A stretch of 59,093 nt of DNA from Hyphomicrobiales bacterium (lineage in GTDB: Bacteria; Pseudomonadota; Alphaproteobacteria; Rhizobiales; Rhizobiaceae): NCBI GenBank assembly GCA_900466875.1, contig UBNQ01000013.1, positions 1 to 59,093 on the forward strand, given 5' to 3'. This document shows positions 16,209 through 24,080 of the stretch, piece by piece. The notes under the pieces were generated by a model that saw only the letters and a program-made list of their open reading frames with translations, was not told where the DNA came from and searched no databases. The position numbers and the translations under genes are program-made. The first letter of the stretch is position 1. Every line of letters starts with the position of its first letter.

Positions 16209-16583
16209 ATGAAACGTATGTGGCCTGACGAATATGACTACGTTCTGGACCAAGCCGAGGAAGTCATGCTGGAGGCCCCGGCCTCGGTGAATGAGGATGG
16301 TGTGGAAGTTGACGCGATCCACCGGCAGGCATTGAAGGTGCGCCTGTCGCAGCAGGATTTCGAACGGATCTGGCCGCTGGCCGAGGCCCGTTACCGCCTG
16401 GATGGGCGGTTTTCCGGCAAGGCGATCACGCTGATTACCAACAATCCCCATTACCACGCCTGGCATCCCGCCGATGGCGGATCCGTTGACGGCGTCTCCG
16501 ACAGCGGCGTCAAGTACATGATGAAATATGTCGTTGTTCACTTCCTGCTCGACGACGTGCGCGAACCCGCCGTTCCTGCCTGA
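16209..16583 (+). CDS. Conserved hypothetical protein
   Basis: This is a 124-residue acidic soluble protein that I do not recognise. It begins MKRMWPDEYDYVLDQAEEVM and contains alternating charged helices plus an HYHAWHPADGG segment rich in His/Trp. A strong GGGAGGAG lies about ten bases before the ATG, and a textbook terminator follows, so it is a real gene. It is on the same strand as mttB and the Fe-S protein with a 103-base gap, so it may be the last gene of that unit or an independent one. No signal peptide, membrane segment or catalytic motif is visible. Confidence 0.75.
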   Translation: MKRMWPDEYDYVLDQAEEVMLEAPASVNEDGVEVDAIHRQALKVRLSQQDFERIWPLAEARYRLDGRFSGKAITLITNNPHYHAWHPADGGSVDGVSDSGVKYMMKYVVVHFLLDDVREPAVPA

Positions 16584-16607
16584 CAGCGTTCACTGACGGC
16601 GGACAAT

Positions 16608-16643
16608 CGACCGGCTCCTGACGATAGGGGCCGGTCGTTTTTT
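16608..16643 (+). terminator. Rho-independent terminator
   Basis: The stem CGACCGGC (16608-16615) pairs with GCCGGTCG (16630-16637) and is followed by six T and TA. It ends the 16209-16583 gene and separates the mttB group from the sigma-factor operon. Confidence 0.9.
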
Positions 16644-16746
16644 ATACCGGCAGAGGCGCATCGCAGATTTTTTTCACGGACTACCCAAGGATTTTCCCGC
16701 GTCCTGCGTCTAAGCTCGAAATGACAGGGAAGCGGACGAGACGAGC

Positions 16747-17274
16747 TTGAACGCCGAGATCCTCCAGAAAGCGTGCGAAGGTGACCGGGATGCATTCTCG
16801 GCACTGATCGAGGCGCATTACGATTTCATCCATGCGGTCGCCTGGCGGTGGTCCGGTGCCGCAAGCGATGCCGAAGATATAGCCCAGGATGTCTGCATCC
16901 GGCTGGGCAGGGCCATTCGCAGCTTCCGCGGTGCTTCAACCTTTCGCACCTGGCTCTACACCCTGACGCTGAATGCGGTGCGCGATCACCAGCGCCAGGC
17001 CGCCCGCCGCAGTCGCGGTGAAAAACAACTCGCAAGCGATCCGCTTTATGCTTCGGCAATTTGCGACCGCGATGATGGCGACGATGACACGCTCTGGACC
17101 GCGGTTCGCACCCTGCCGGAAAAACAGCGCGATTCGGTTCTGCTCGTTTATGCCGAAGGCCTCAGCCACGCAGCGGCAGCCGATGTGCTTGGCTGTTCCG
17201 AAAAAACCGTTTCCTGGCACCTGCATGAGGCACGCAAACGATTGAAGGACCTTCTGAAACAGGAGGCAGTCTGA
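16747..17274 (+). CDS. ECF-type RNA polymerase sigma factor
   Basis: This 175-residue sigma-70 family protein has only regions 2 and 4. Region 2 (about 5-75) includes DRDAFSALIEAHYDFIHAVA, DAEDIAQDVCIRL and STFRTWLYTLTLNAVRDHQR. Region 4 (about 115-170) includes LPEKQRDSVLLVYAEGLSHAAAADVLGCSEKTVSWHLHEARKRL. The start is a TTG at 16747, since no ATG lies in range that keeps region 2 complete; the ribosome site is weak, so the start is provisional. Two bases separate its stop from the next ATG, making an operon with a membrane vWA protein. No classical anti-sigma (ZAS or RseA-like) gene is adjacent. The GGATTTT and CGTCTAA words at 16688-16712 could be an autoregulated ECF promoter. Confidence 0.92.
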   Translation: MNAEILQKACEGDRDAFSALIEAHYDFIHAVAWRWSGAASDAEDIAQDVCIRLGRAIRSFRGASTFRTWLYTLTLNAVRDHQRQAARRSRGEKQLASDPLYASAICDRDDGDDDTLWTAVRTLPEKQRDSVLLVYAEGLSHAAAADVLGCSEKTVSWHLHEARKRLKDLLKQEAV

Positions 17275-17276
17275 CC

Positions 17277-19310
17277 ATGACCGACGAATTCGACAGATTG
17301 CGGAACAACCCGGCGGCTCCCCCGCCATCGAAGGCTGCGCGTACCCGTGCGCTGTCCGCTGCCATGCAGGCTTTCGATGCCGAGGAAAAAAACGCCGGCC
17401 GCACCCAAGGAAAAAACTGGTGGCACCGTCAAAGCTCCATCCTCAACCGGATCTGGAGCAACAACATGATTACCCGGCATCATTATCTCGCAGGCTCGGC
17501 GCTTGCCACGCTTCTGCTCATTCCGTCTGCCGCCTATCTGACCTTCGAACTGACACGTGGCGGCCTGCCGGTTACGACCGATATCGCCGTCCCGTCCCCA
17601 GCGGAAGCACCGGTGCAGCAGGCGCAGAAGCAGAAGAAAGGTCCTGAGGTCCGACAGCAAGACACTTTCACCGCAGATGAAATCGCCAGACTGCTGAACA
17701 ATGGAGGCGCATCCGGCGGAGGCGCAAAACGATCGACACAGGAATTGGCCAGTCCGATGCCGGCTCCCATGGCCGAGCCTGTATCGCCTTCATCTGCCGC
17801 GCCGTTGGCCTCCCGCCCGGCGCCTCAGGCAAGTGTGCGTCACGGAAACATCGCGATGCTCGATACCGTATCACCACAGCCCGAACAAGGCCGTGACCGC
17901 TTCGCCAATGCTGACCCCAATCCCGTCAAAAGCGTCGCTACCGATCCGGTTTCGACCATTTCCCTCGATGTGGACACCGCATCCTATTCGCTTGTCCGCC
18001 GGGCGCTGATGCAGGGGCGGCTCCCCGATCCAGACAGCGTTCGCGTCGAGGAAATGGTCAACTATTTCCCTTACGACTGGCCGCGCCCGCAATCGGCCGA
18101 TACGCCATTTCGCACCACTGTCACGGTGACGCCGACGCCCTGGAATGCCGGCACACAGCTGATGAGCGTCGCAATCAAGGGCTATGACGTGGCGCCCACC
18201 GCAACGCCGCCCGCCAATCTGGTGTTCCTGATCGATGTTTCGGGCTCGATGAACGCGCCGGACAAGCTGCCGCTGCTGAAAAGCGCCTTCCGTCTTCTGG
18301 TCGGCAAGCTGAAACCGGCGGACAAGGTCTCGATCGTCACCTATGCCGGTTCCGCTGGAACGGTGCTCGAGCCCACCTCGGCCAGCGAGCGTGAAAAGAT
18401 CCTCAATGCCATCGACACGCTGCAGCCGGGCGGCTCGACGGCCGGCGCAGACGGGATCGAGGCGGCCTATAAGCTGGCGCGCCAGGCCTTCATCAAGGAT
18501 GGCGTCAACCGCGTCATGCTGGCGACGGACGGCGATTTCAATATCGGCGCATCAAGCGATGAAGATCTGAAGCGGCTGATCGAGGACCGCCGCCGCGACG
18601 GTATCTATCTCTCCGTTCTCGGTTTCGGGCAGGGCAATCTCAACGATAGCCTGATGCAGACGCTCGCCCAGAACGGCAATGGCACAGCGGCCTATATCGA
18701 CACACTGGCCGAAGCCCAAAAGACGCTGGTGGAGGAGGCGGGTTCGACCCTTTTCCCGATCGCCAAGGACGTGAAAGTCCAGGTCGAATTCAACCCCGAC
18801 CGGATCGCCGAATACCGGCTGGTCGGTTACGAGACTCGTGCCCTGAGGCGCGAGGATTTCAACAACGATCGAGTCGATGCCGGCGATGTCGGTTCCGGCC
18901 ATACGGTAACGGCGATCTACGAAGTGATGCCGAAAGGCAGTGACGCCGTGCTCAGCGATCCGCTGCGTTACGGAAAGCCGTCTCCCGAAACATCGTCGGT
19001 TCCGGCGTCCGATGAACTCGCCTTCGTCAAGATCCGCTACAAGCAACCGGATGGTGACACGAGCAAGCTCATCACCACGGCGGTGACACAGGCGAATTCT
19101 GTCAGAGATTTCAACGCGGCGCCGCAGGACGTTCGTTTTGCCACGGCTGTTGCAGCCTTCGGGCAGAAGCTGCGCGGCACTGAGGCGCTCGACGCCTATT
19201 CCTACGGCTCGATTCTCGACATCGCCCGCAATGCGCGCGGCGAAGACCCGTTCGGTTATCGAGCAGGCTTTTTGGATCTGGTCCGGCTTGCCGATACGCT
19301 GAAGCGCTGA
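17277..19310 (+). CDS. Membrane-anchored von Willebrand factor A protein (YfbK-like, DUF3520)
   Basis: This is a 677-residue protein in four parts. An N-terminal cytoplasmic segment of about 62 residues precedes one transmembrane helix (about 66-86). A Gln/Pro/Ala-rich linker follows, then a vWF-like N-terminal domain (SVDTASYSLVRRAL-type block, VRVEEMVNYFPYDW). The vWA domain has a full MIDAS (LIDVSGSMN, a following Thr region and LATDGDFNIG) and binds a divalent cation. The C terminus is DUF3520, ending AYSYGSILDIARNARGEDPFGYRAGFLDLVRLA. The family's function is unknown. Coupling to an ECF sigma gene, with a short cytosolic N terminus, suggests it could control the sigma factor or be its target; this is inference. 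Confidence 0.9.
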   Translation: MTDEFDRLRNNPAAPPPSKAARTRALSAAMQAFDAEEKNAGRTQGKNWWHRQSSILNRIWSNNMITRHHYLAGSALATLLLIPSAAYLTFELTRGGLPVTTDIAVPSPAEAPVQQAQKQKKGPEVRQQDTFTADEIARLLNNGGASGGGAKRSTQELASPMPAPMAEPVSPSSAAPLASRPAPQASVRHGNIAMLDTVSPQPEQGRDRFANADPNPVKSVATDPVSTISLDVDTASYSLVRRALMQGRLPDPDSVRVEEMVNYFPYDWPRPQSADTPFRTTVTVTPTPWNAGTQLMSVAIKGYDVAPTATPPANLVFLIDVSGSMNAPDKLPLLKSAFRLLVGKLKPADKVSIVTYAGSAGTVLEPTSASEREKILNAIDTLQPGGSTAGADGIEAAYKLARQAFIKDGVNRVMLATDGDFNIGASSDEDLKRLIEDRRRDGIYLSVLGFGQGNLNDSLMQTLAQNGNGTAAYIDTLAEAQKTLVEEAGSTLFPIAKDVKVQVEFNPDRIAEYRLVGYETRALRREDFNNDRVDAGDVGSGHTVTAIYEVMPKGSDAVLSDPLRYGKPSPETSSVPASDELAFVKIRYKQPDGDTSKLITTAVTQANSVRDFNAAPQDVRFATAVAAFGQKLRGTEALDAYSYGSILDIARNARGEDPFGYRAGFLDLVRLADTLKR

Positions 19311-19324
19311 AGCGCTGAAAAAGA

Positions 19325-19428
19325 TTAGAGCAATTCCAGAAAAAGCGGGAACCGGTTTTTCGTCCGGAATTGCGTAGAAGCAAAAAGTTAGAGCGTTTTC
19401 GCTTTTCGGAGAAAGGCGGAAATGCTCT
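19325..19428. repeat. Rhizobial palindromic intergenic repeat (two hairpins)
   Basis: The region between the vWA gene and the next minus-strand gene consists of two imperfect hairpins. The first runs from GCAATTCC to GGAATTGC with matching AAAAAG/TTTTTC inner arms. The second has AGAGCGTTTTCGC against GGCGGAAATGCTCT. This bipartite layout with TAGAGC borders is a familiar dispersed repeat type in Rhizobiaceae. Confidence 0.65.
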
Positions 19429-19434
19429 CAGGCC

Positions 19435-19785
19435 TCAGACCGGCGCCTTGGGATAGGCTCGTTCCAGACCGCCGGAGCGGGTCAGCCCCTGTTTGAACGC
19501 CAGGTAGGCCGGATGCTGGCTGGATTTGGCTGCTTCCGCCAGGCGGATTTGCAGGCGGTCGGGGGCTGCATTGCCCAGCCACTCGCCGCATTTCTCGATT
19601 TTCAACGTATTGAGGAACCGTGCCTCGGAAGCCTGGTCGAGATGGAGATGGATACCGGCCAGAACCAGGTCGTCCTGTGCGGGAGTTTCCATCAGGAGCT
19701 TCAGCCAGCCCTGCTTTTCGTCCGAAAAAGTGGTCAGCGCTTCGGCCACGGTCTCGCGGCTGCCGATTGTCGATACACTGGTCAT
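19435..19785 (-). CDS. Conserved hypothetical protein downstream of bmt
   Basis: This is a 116-residue soluble protein that I do not recognise. It starts MTSVSTIGSRETVAEALTTF and is mostly helical, with a conserved-looking LHLDQASEARFLNTLKIEKCGEWLG centre. A GGGGG stretch lies about ten bases before ATG 19785; the longer upstream reading is antisense-like and overlaps bmt. Its start is 19 bases after the bmt stop on the same strand, so it is almost certainly co-transcribed with it. A function linked to methionine or betaine metabolism is suggested only by this position. No signal peptide or membrane segment is present. Confidence 0.7.
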   Translation of the reverse strand: MTSVSTIGSRETVAEALTTFSDEKQGWLKLLMETPAQDDLVLAGIHLHLDQASEARFLNTLKIEKCGEWLGNAAPDRLQIRLAEAAKSSQHPAYLAFKQGLTRSGGLERAYPKAPV

Positions 19786-19804
19786 GGTCAAGCCCCCGTT
19801 GCCT

Positions 19805-20818
19805 TCAGCTCCGGCGGCGACGGCGCTCCCGGCCGGAATCACCGCCGGATTCGCTTGCCATCTTATTGCGGAGCGGTCCGATCTTGTCGACGATTTCCTC
19901 GATCGTCGGACGAGGACGTGGTGTATAACCGTCGAGTGCCGCACGCATCGCCGCCAGATGTTCGCAGGAAGTACCGCAGCACCCGCCGATAATTTTTGCC
20001 CCGGCATCACGCGCCAGCCGCGCATATTCGGCCATCAGCGGCGGCGTACCGGAATAATGGATTTCCGACCCGCGAAATTCCGGAATGCCGCAATTGCCCT
20101 TGACGATGGTGATCGCGTCGGGTGCAGCCTCCGTCATGTCGAGCAGCGAGGAGAGAATGTCGGACGCCCCGACGCCGCAATTGGCTCCCACCGCTTCCGG
20201 GCCCGTGCCGATATCGGCGGCAACGCCGTGAATATCCTTCGGGTTCAGCCCCATCATCGTCTTGCCGGCCGTGTCGAACGATCCGGTGTAGGTATAGGGC
20301 AGGCCGACCTTCACAGCCGCTTCCGCCGCAGCTCGGATTTCGTCCGCCGCCGACATGGTCTCGATCCAGGCGATATCGGCCCCGCCGGCCTTCAGCCCCT
20401 CCATCTGTTCGGCAAAAGCTTCGACGGCATCCTCATAGGAGAGTGCTCCAAGCGGGATCAGCAACTCGCCCGTCGGCCCGACCGAACCGGCAACGATAAC
20501 CTCGCGGCCGGCGCCATCGGCCACCGCGCGCGCAATCTCCGCCGCCCGCTTGTTCAGCGCAAATACGCGGTCCTGTGCGTGATGAAGTTTCAAGCGGTGG
20601 CGCGTGCCGCCGAACGTGTTGGTGAGAATGATGTCGGCACCGGCATCGACGAAATCCTGATGCAGCTTGGTGATCCGCTCCGGATGCGCCTCGTTCCACA
20701 GTTCCGGCGCTTCACCGGCTTCGAGACCGGCGGCAAACAGGTTGGTGCCGGTGGCGCCATCGGCCAGAAGGACGCCTTTTTCGGCAAGCAGAGCGGTCAA
20801 GGGATTGGTCGTCGGCAT
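19805..20818 (-). CDS. bmt: Betaine-homocysteine S-methyltransferase
   Basis: Bmt transfers a methyl group from glycine betaine to homocysteine, giving dimethylglycine and methionine. The 337-residue TIM barrel shows LADGATGTNLFAAGLE at the start, ADIILTNTFGGTR, GSVGPTGELL and the three zinc-thiolate cysteines Cys214 (GANCGVG), Cys280 and Cys281 (IGGCCGTSC). AGGAGG precedes ATG 20818 by about six bases, so the 22-codon upstream extension is rejected. A perfect 22-bp dyad lies 26 bases upstream (20844-20865). The C terminus carries an extra Gly/Ser then Arg-rich tail (SGGDSGRERRRRRS) resembling that of the corrinoid activator. The ABC importer upstream on the same strand would supply substrate. 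Substrate could in principle be another methyl donor such as S-methylmethionine. Confidence 0.9.
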   Translation of the reverse strand: MPTTNPLTALLAEKGVLLADGATGTNLFAAGLEAGEAPELWNEAHPERITKLHQDFVDAGADIILTNTFGGTRHRLKLHHAQDRVFALNKRAAEIARAVADGAGREVIVAGSVGPTGELLIPLGALSYEDAVEAFAEQMEGLKAGGADIAWIETMSAADEIRAAAEAAVKVGLPYTYTGSFDTAGKTMMGLNPKDIHGVAADIGTGPEAVGANCGVGASDILSSLLDMTEAAPDAITIVKGNCGIPEFRGSEIHYSGTPPLMAEYARLARDAGAKIIGGCCGTSCEHLAAMRAALDGYTPRPRPTIEEIVDKIGPLRNKMASESGGDSGRERRRRRS

Positions 20819-20843
20819 GGCGCCCTCCTGAAATCGAAAGTCA

Positions 20844-20865
20844 GATATAAAGATTGCTTTATATC
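20844..20865. promoter_or_regulatory. Perfect dyad operator upstream of bmt (SahR-like)
   Basis: GATATAAAG-N4-CTTTATATC is an exact inverted repeat lying 26 bases upstream of the bmt start codon. It resembles, from memory, the ATAAAG...CTTTAT motif reported for SahR, the ArsR-family regulator of the S-adenosylhomocysteine/methionine cycle in proteobacteria. No sahR gene is in the window. Confidence 0.55.
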
Positions 20866-20920
20866 CTTTCAACGAGAAGAGCATGCGCCGGCTGCGACGC
20901 CGACGCTTCTGTTTCCGTCC

Positions 20921-21973
20921 TCACTCCGCTGCCATTTTCGACGCTTCGGAACCGGCCGGCGTGACCATCGCCGCCATCATCGTCTGCAGGTCGAGCGTGC
21001 CGATCGGCGTTCCCGCCTCGTCGATAACCGTTGCCTTGGTCTGGCCGCCCTCGGTCATCACCTTTGCGGCGGCTTCGAGCGTGGTGGTCGCACCGATCCG
21101 TGCCCCGTCGGGAAGTCCGTCGAACGGCTTCATCACAGTCTTCGCCTGGATCACCCTGCCACGATTCACTTCCTTGACGAAGGCGGTGATATAGTCATCG
21201 GCCGGTGACAGGACGATATCCTGACCGCTTCCCTGCTGCACCACCTGCCCGTCACGCAGAATGGTGATCTTGTCGCCGAGCCTCAGAGCCTCGTCCAGAT
21301 CATGGGTGATGAACACCACGGTCTTCTTCAGTTCCGCCTGCAGGTCGAGAAGCACGGTCTGCATATCCACGCGGATCAACGGGTCGAGCGCCGAATAGGC
21401 CTCGTCCATTAACAGGATGTCGGCATCGTTGGTCAGCGCGCGGGCAAGCCCCACACGCTGCTGCATGCCGCCGGAAAGCTGGTTCGGATAGTGGTTCTCG
21501 AAGCCGGAAAGCCCCACGCGCTCGATCCAGTATTGTCCCTTCTTCAAGCTTTCCGAACGCGAGATGCCCTGGATATCCAAGCCGTAGACGGCATTCTCGA
21601 TGACCGTGCGATGCGGCAGGAGGGCGAATTTCTGGAACACCATCGCCGTCTTGTGGCGGCGGAACTCGCGCAAAGCCCGTTCGTTCATGCCGCAGACATT
21701 GACCCCGTCATAGATCACTTCGCCATAGGTGGGCTCGATCAGTCGGTTGATATGGCGGATCAGCGTCGATTTGCCGGAGCCGGAAAGCCCCATGACGACG
21801 GTAATGCCACCGGCCGGCATGGAAATGTTGATGTCCTTCAGACCCAGCACATGTCCGTGGCGTTCATTGAGTTCCGCTTTGGAAAGGCCGTTTCTCACGG
21901 CTTCCACATGCTGGCGGGAATTGGGCCCAAAAATCTTGTAGAGGCCTTTGATCTCGATGCCGTGACTAGCCAT
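20921..21973 (-). CDS. Quaternary-amine (choline/glycine betaine) ABC transporter ATP-binding protein
   Basis: This 350-residue ATPase is of the ProV/ChoV/OpuAA class. It has Walker A GLSGSGKST, Q-loop VFQKFALLPHRTV, signature LSGGMQQRVGLARAL, Walker B ILLMDEAYSALDP and the switch His in VVFITHDLDEAL. The spacing and the EAVRNGLSKAELNERHGHVLGLKDI leader are characteristic of betaine/choline systems. The C-terminal extension of about 100 residues is CBS-like (VIDEAGTPIGTLDLQTMMAAM). GGAGGTG precedes ATG 21973, which overlaps the end of the permease gene by eight bases. Likely role: powering import of choline or betaine for the neighbouring demethylation enzymes. The exact substrate is not determined by sequence. 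Confidence 0.92.
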   Translation of the reverse strand: MASHGIEIKGLYKIFGPNSRQHVEAVRNGLSKAELNERHGHVLGLKDINISMPAGGITVVMGLSGSGKSTLIRHINRLIEPTYGEVIYDGVNVCGMNERALREFRRHKTAMVFQKFALLPHRTVIENAVYGLDIQGISRSESLKKGQYWIERVGLSGFENHYPNQLSGGMQQRVGLARALTNDADILLMDEAYSALDPLIRVDMQTVLLDLQAELKKTVVFITHDLDEALRLGDKITILRDGQVVQQGSGQDIVLSPADDYITAFVKEVNRGRVIQAKTVMKPFDGLPDGARIGATTTLEAAAKVMTEGGQTKATVIDEAGTPIGTLDLQTMMAAMVTPAGSEASKMAAE

Positions 21974-22874
21974 GCACCACCTCCGAATGACGCTGAAGCC
22001 GCATGCCGAAGGCCTGACTGGTCCGATCGAAGATGATGGCGATCGCGACAAGCGCAAAACCGTTGAGGAAGCCATAGGTAAAGAACTGGTTGTTGATCGC
22101 CTGTAGCGTGTTGCGGCCAAGCCCGCCGACGCCGACCATCGAGGCGACGACCACCATCGCAAGCGACATCATGATCGTCTGGTTGATGCCGGCCATGATC
22201 GTCGGCAGCGCCAGCGGCATCTGCACGTTCCAGAGTTTCTGACCGCGCGAAGAACCGAACGCATCCGCCGCTTCGAGCACCTCCTTGTCGACCAGCCTGA
22301 TCCCCAGATTGGTGAGGCGGATCATCGGCGGGACGGCGTAAATGACCACCGCGATCAGTCCCGGCACCTTGCCGATGCCGAAAATCACCACGACCGGAAT
22401 GAGGTAGACGAAGCTCGGCATCGTCTGCATCACATCGAGGATGGGGTTGATCACGCCCTGTACGCGCTCTGACCGGGCCATCAGGATGCCGATCGGCAGG
22501 CCGATCACGATGGCGATCAGTGTCGAGACGGTGACGATCGCAAGCGTGGTCATCGTGTCTTCCCACAGGCCGACAAGGCCGATGAGCAACATGCCGATCG
22601 CTGTGCCGACGGTAATGCGGATGCTTCGGCTACCGAAATAGACGACCAGCAGCATGACGATCAGCACCACCGTCCAGGGGGAGGTGGTGAACAGCCTCTC
22701 CAGGTAGTTCAAAAACCACTGCAGCGGCGCCTTTAGCGCGTCGATTATATAGCCGTATTCTCGCACAAGGCCTCGGAAGCCGTCGTCGATGACTTGGCGC
22801 GCCTGGCGAATGTAACTGTCGCTGAGGGCCGGGAACCGACAGAAGGCTCGTGGCAGGAACTCGCAGATCGCCAT
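21966..22874 (-). CDS. Quaternary-amine ABC transporter permease (ProW/ChoW-like)
   Basis: This 302-residue inner-membrane permease has a short cytosolic start, then about six hydrophobic helices between residues 65 and 285. The EAA coupling loop is visible as EAADAFGSSRGQKLWNVQMPLALPTIMAGI, with GLPIGILMARSERVQGVINPILDVMQTMPSFVYLIP typical of the ProW family just before it. GGGGAAGAGC lies immediately before ATG 22874; the upstream extension has no ribosome site. It overlaps the ATPase gene by eight bases. A long GC-rich hairpin separates it from the binding-protein gene upstream on the same strand. Confidence 0.92.
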   Translation of the reverse strand: MAICEFLPRAFCRFPALSDSYIRQARQVIDDGFRGLVREYGYIIDALKAPLQWFLNYLERLFTTSPWTVVLIVMLLVVYFGSRSIRITVGTAIGMLLIGLVGLWEDTMTTLAIVTVSTLIAIVIGLPIGILMARSERVQGVINPILDVMQTMPSFVYLIPVVVIFGIGKVPGLIAVVIYAVPPMIRLTNLGIRLVDKEVLEAADAFGSSRGQKLWNVQMPLALPTIMAGINQTIMMSLAMVVVASMVGVGGLGRNTLQAINNQFFTYGFLNGFALVAIAIIFDRTSQAFGMRLQRHSEVVHG

Positions 22875-23046
22875 GCTCTTCCCCTTGTTTTGCCTGTTTT
22901 CGTCTTGTTCGTTCGTTTCGCCGAAACCTCTTGCCGACATGGCTTTCCGGCAGCGGTTTCTGCGGTCTGGCAATCATTGCGGACGCCTGTGCCCGCCGCC
23001 CCCAATGAACGACATTATCTTGTCGGGATTTGCGACGTCATGAAGT

Positions 23047-23076
23047 GGAAAGGCGGCGGTGATCCGCCGCCTTTCC
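23047..23076 (-). terminator. Strong intra-operon hairpin after the binding-protein gene
   Basis: A perfect 13-bp stem (23047-23059 with 23064-23076) with a four-base loop lies nine bases after the binding-protein stop. With no T tract it probably stabilises the upstream mRNA or attenuates transcription, giving more binding protein than permease, as in many ABC operons. Confidence 0.6.
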
Positions 23077-23084
23077 TGTCTGCA

Positions 23085-24080
23085 TCAAAGCGATGCCTTG
23101 ACCTTTTCGGCGATTTCCGGAGAAACCCATTTGGTCCAGACATCCGGCTGCGTTTCCAGAAAATGCTTGGCGGCGTCCGCATTGGTGCCCTGGTTATCCG
23201 TCTGCCAGGCGAGGATGCCGTTGACGGTAGCATTGGTCCATTTGCGAGCCTTGATGTAATCCATCGCAACGCCCGCCTTGTCGGCGAAATCCTTGGTCAC
23301 GACCGTAAAGGCCTGGGATGTCGGGTAGGAGTTGACCTTGGGATCCGCACAATCCGGCACGGCAGTGCAGGCGTCCCAGCTTGCCTTGTCATGCGGAACG
23401 TCGAAGGACAGCTTCACCATCTCGTATTTGCCCAGAATGGCGGTCGGCGCCCAGTAATAACCCAGCCAGCCGGTCTTCTTTTCAAATGCGTTGGCGATCG
23501 AACCGTCGAGGCCCGCAGCCGAACCCGTATCGACAAGGTCAAACCCCTTTTCCTTGGCGCCGATGGCTTTGTAGAGGTTGGCGGTGGAAACCTGGCAGTT
23601 CCAGCCCGACGGGCAGTTGGTCACGGCGGCCTTGGACGGATCTTCCGGGGCAGGGAAGAGTTCCGGGTGCTTGAGCGCATCCTCGACTGTCTTGATATCC
23701 GGATGGGCGTCGGCCAGGAATTTCGGGATCCACCAGCCTTCGACCGCGCCGTCGGCAAGAATTTCCGCCGCCTCGATCAGCCGGCCTTCCTTGACGGCGG
23801 CATCGAGCGGGGTGCGCACGGCATTGACCCAGAATTCCGGCGCCATGTCCGGCTGCGCCTTTTCGTTCATCGAGGTGAAGGTCGGCATCGTGTCGCCGGT
23901 CACCAGTTCGACCGTACAGCCGTAACCTTCTTCGAGAATGATCTTGTCGACATTCGCGGCGACCCCGGCCGAAGCCCAGTTCATTTCAGCAATCGAGATC
24001 GAACCGCAGTCCGCCTGGGCTGCCCCGGCAAACCCGTAAAGACCGGCAGCAAAGATGGTGGAAGCGAGGAGTTTTTGCAT
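23085..24080 (-). CDS. Quaternary-amine ABC transporter substrate-binding protein
   Basis: This 331-residue periplasmic protein has a Sec signal peptide (MQKLLASTIFAAGLYGFAGAAQA, cleavage before DCG) and an OpuAC/ProX-type domain. Typical segments are ISIAEMNWASAGVAANVDKIIL, VELVTGDTMPTFTSM, GWWIPKFLADAHPDIKTVEDAL and WLGYYWAPTAILGKY. The many Trp/Tyr residues (WNW/WYW-type positions) suit the aromatic cage that binds a trimethylammonium head group. Cysteine pairs (CG..GYGC, TNCPSGWNC, DACTAVPDC) may form disulfides, as described for rhizobial choline/betaine binding proteins. It is the first gene of the transporter operon. Choline, glycine betaine and related betaines are all possible ligands. 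Confidence 0.9.
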   Translation of the reverse strand: MQKLLASTIFAAGLYGFAGAAQADCGSISIAEMNWASAGVAANVDKIILEEGYGCTVELVTGDTMPTFTSMNEKAQPDMAPEFWVNAVRTPLDAAVKEGRLIEAAEILADGAVEGWWIPKFLADAHPDIKTVEDALKHPELFPAPEDPSKAAVTNCPSGWNCQVSTANLYKAIGAKEKGFDLVDTGSAAGLDGSIANAFEKKTGWLGYYWAPTAILGKYEMVKLSFDVPHDKASWDACTAVPDCADPKVNSYPTSQAFTVVTKDFADKAGVAMDYIKARKWTNATVNGILAWQTDNQGTNADAAKHFLETQPDVWTKWVSPEIAEKVKASL

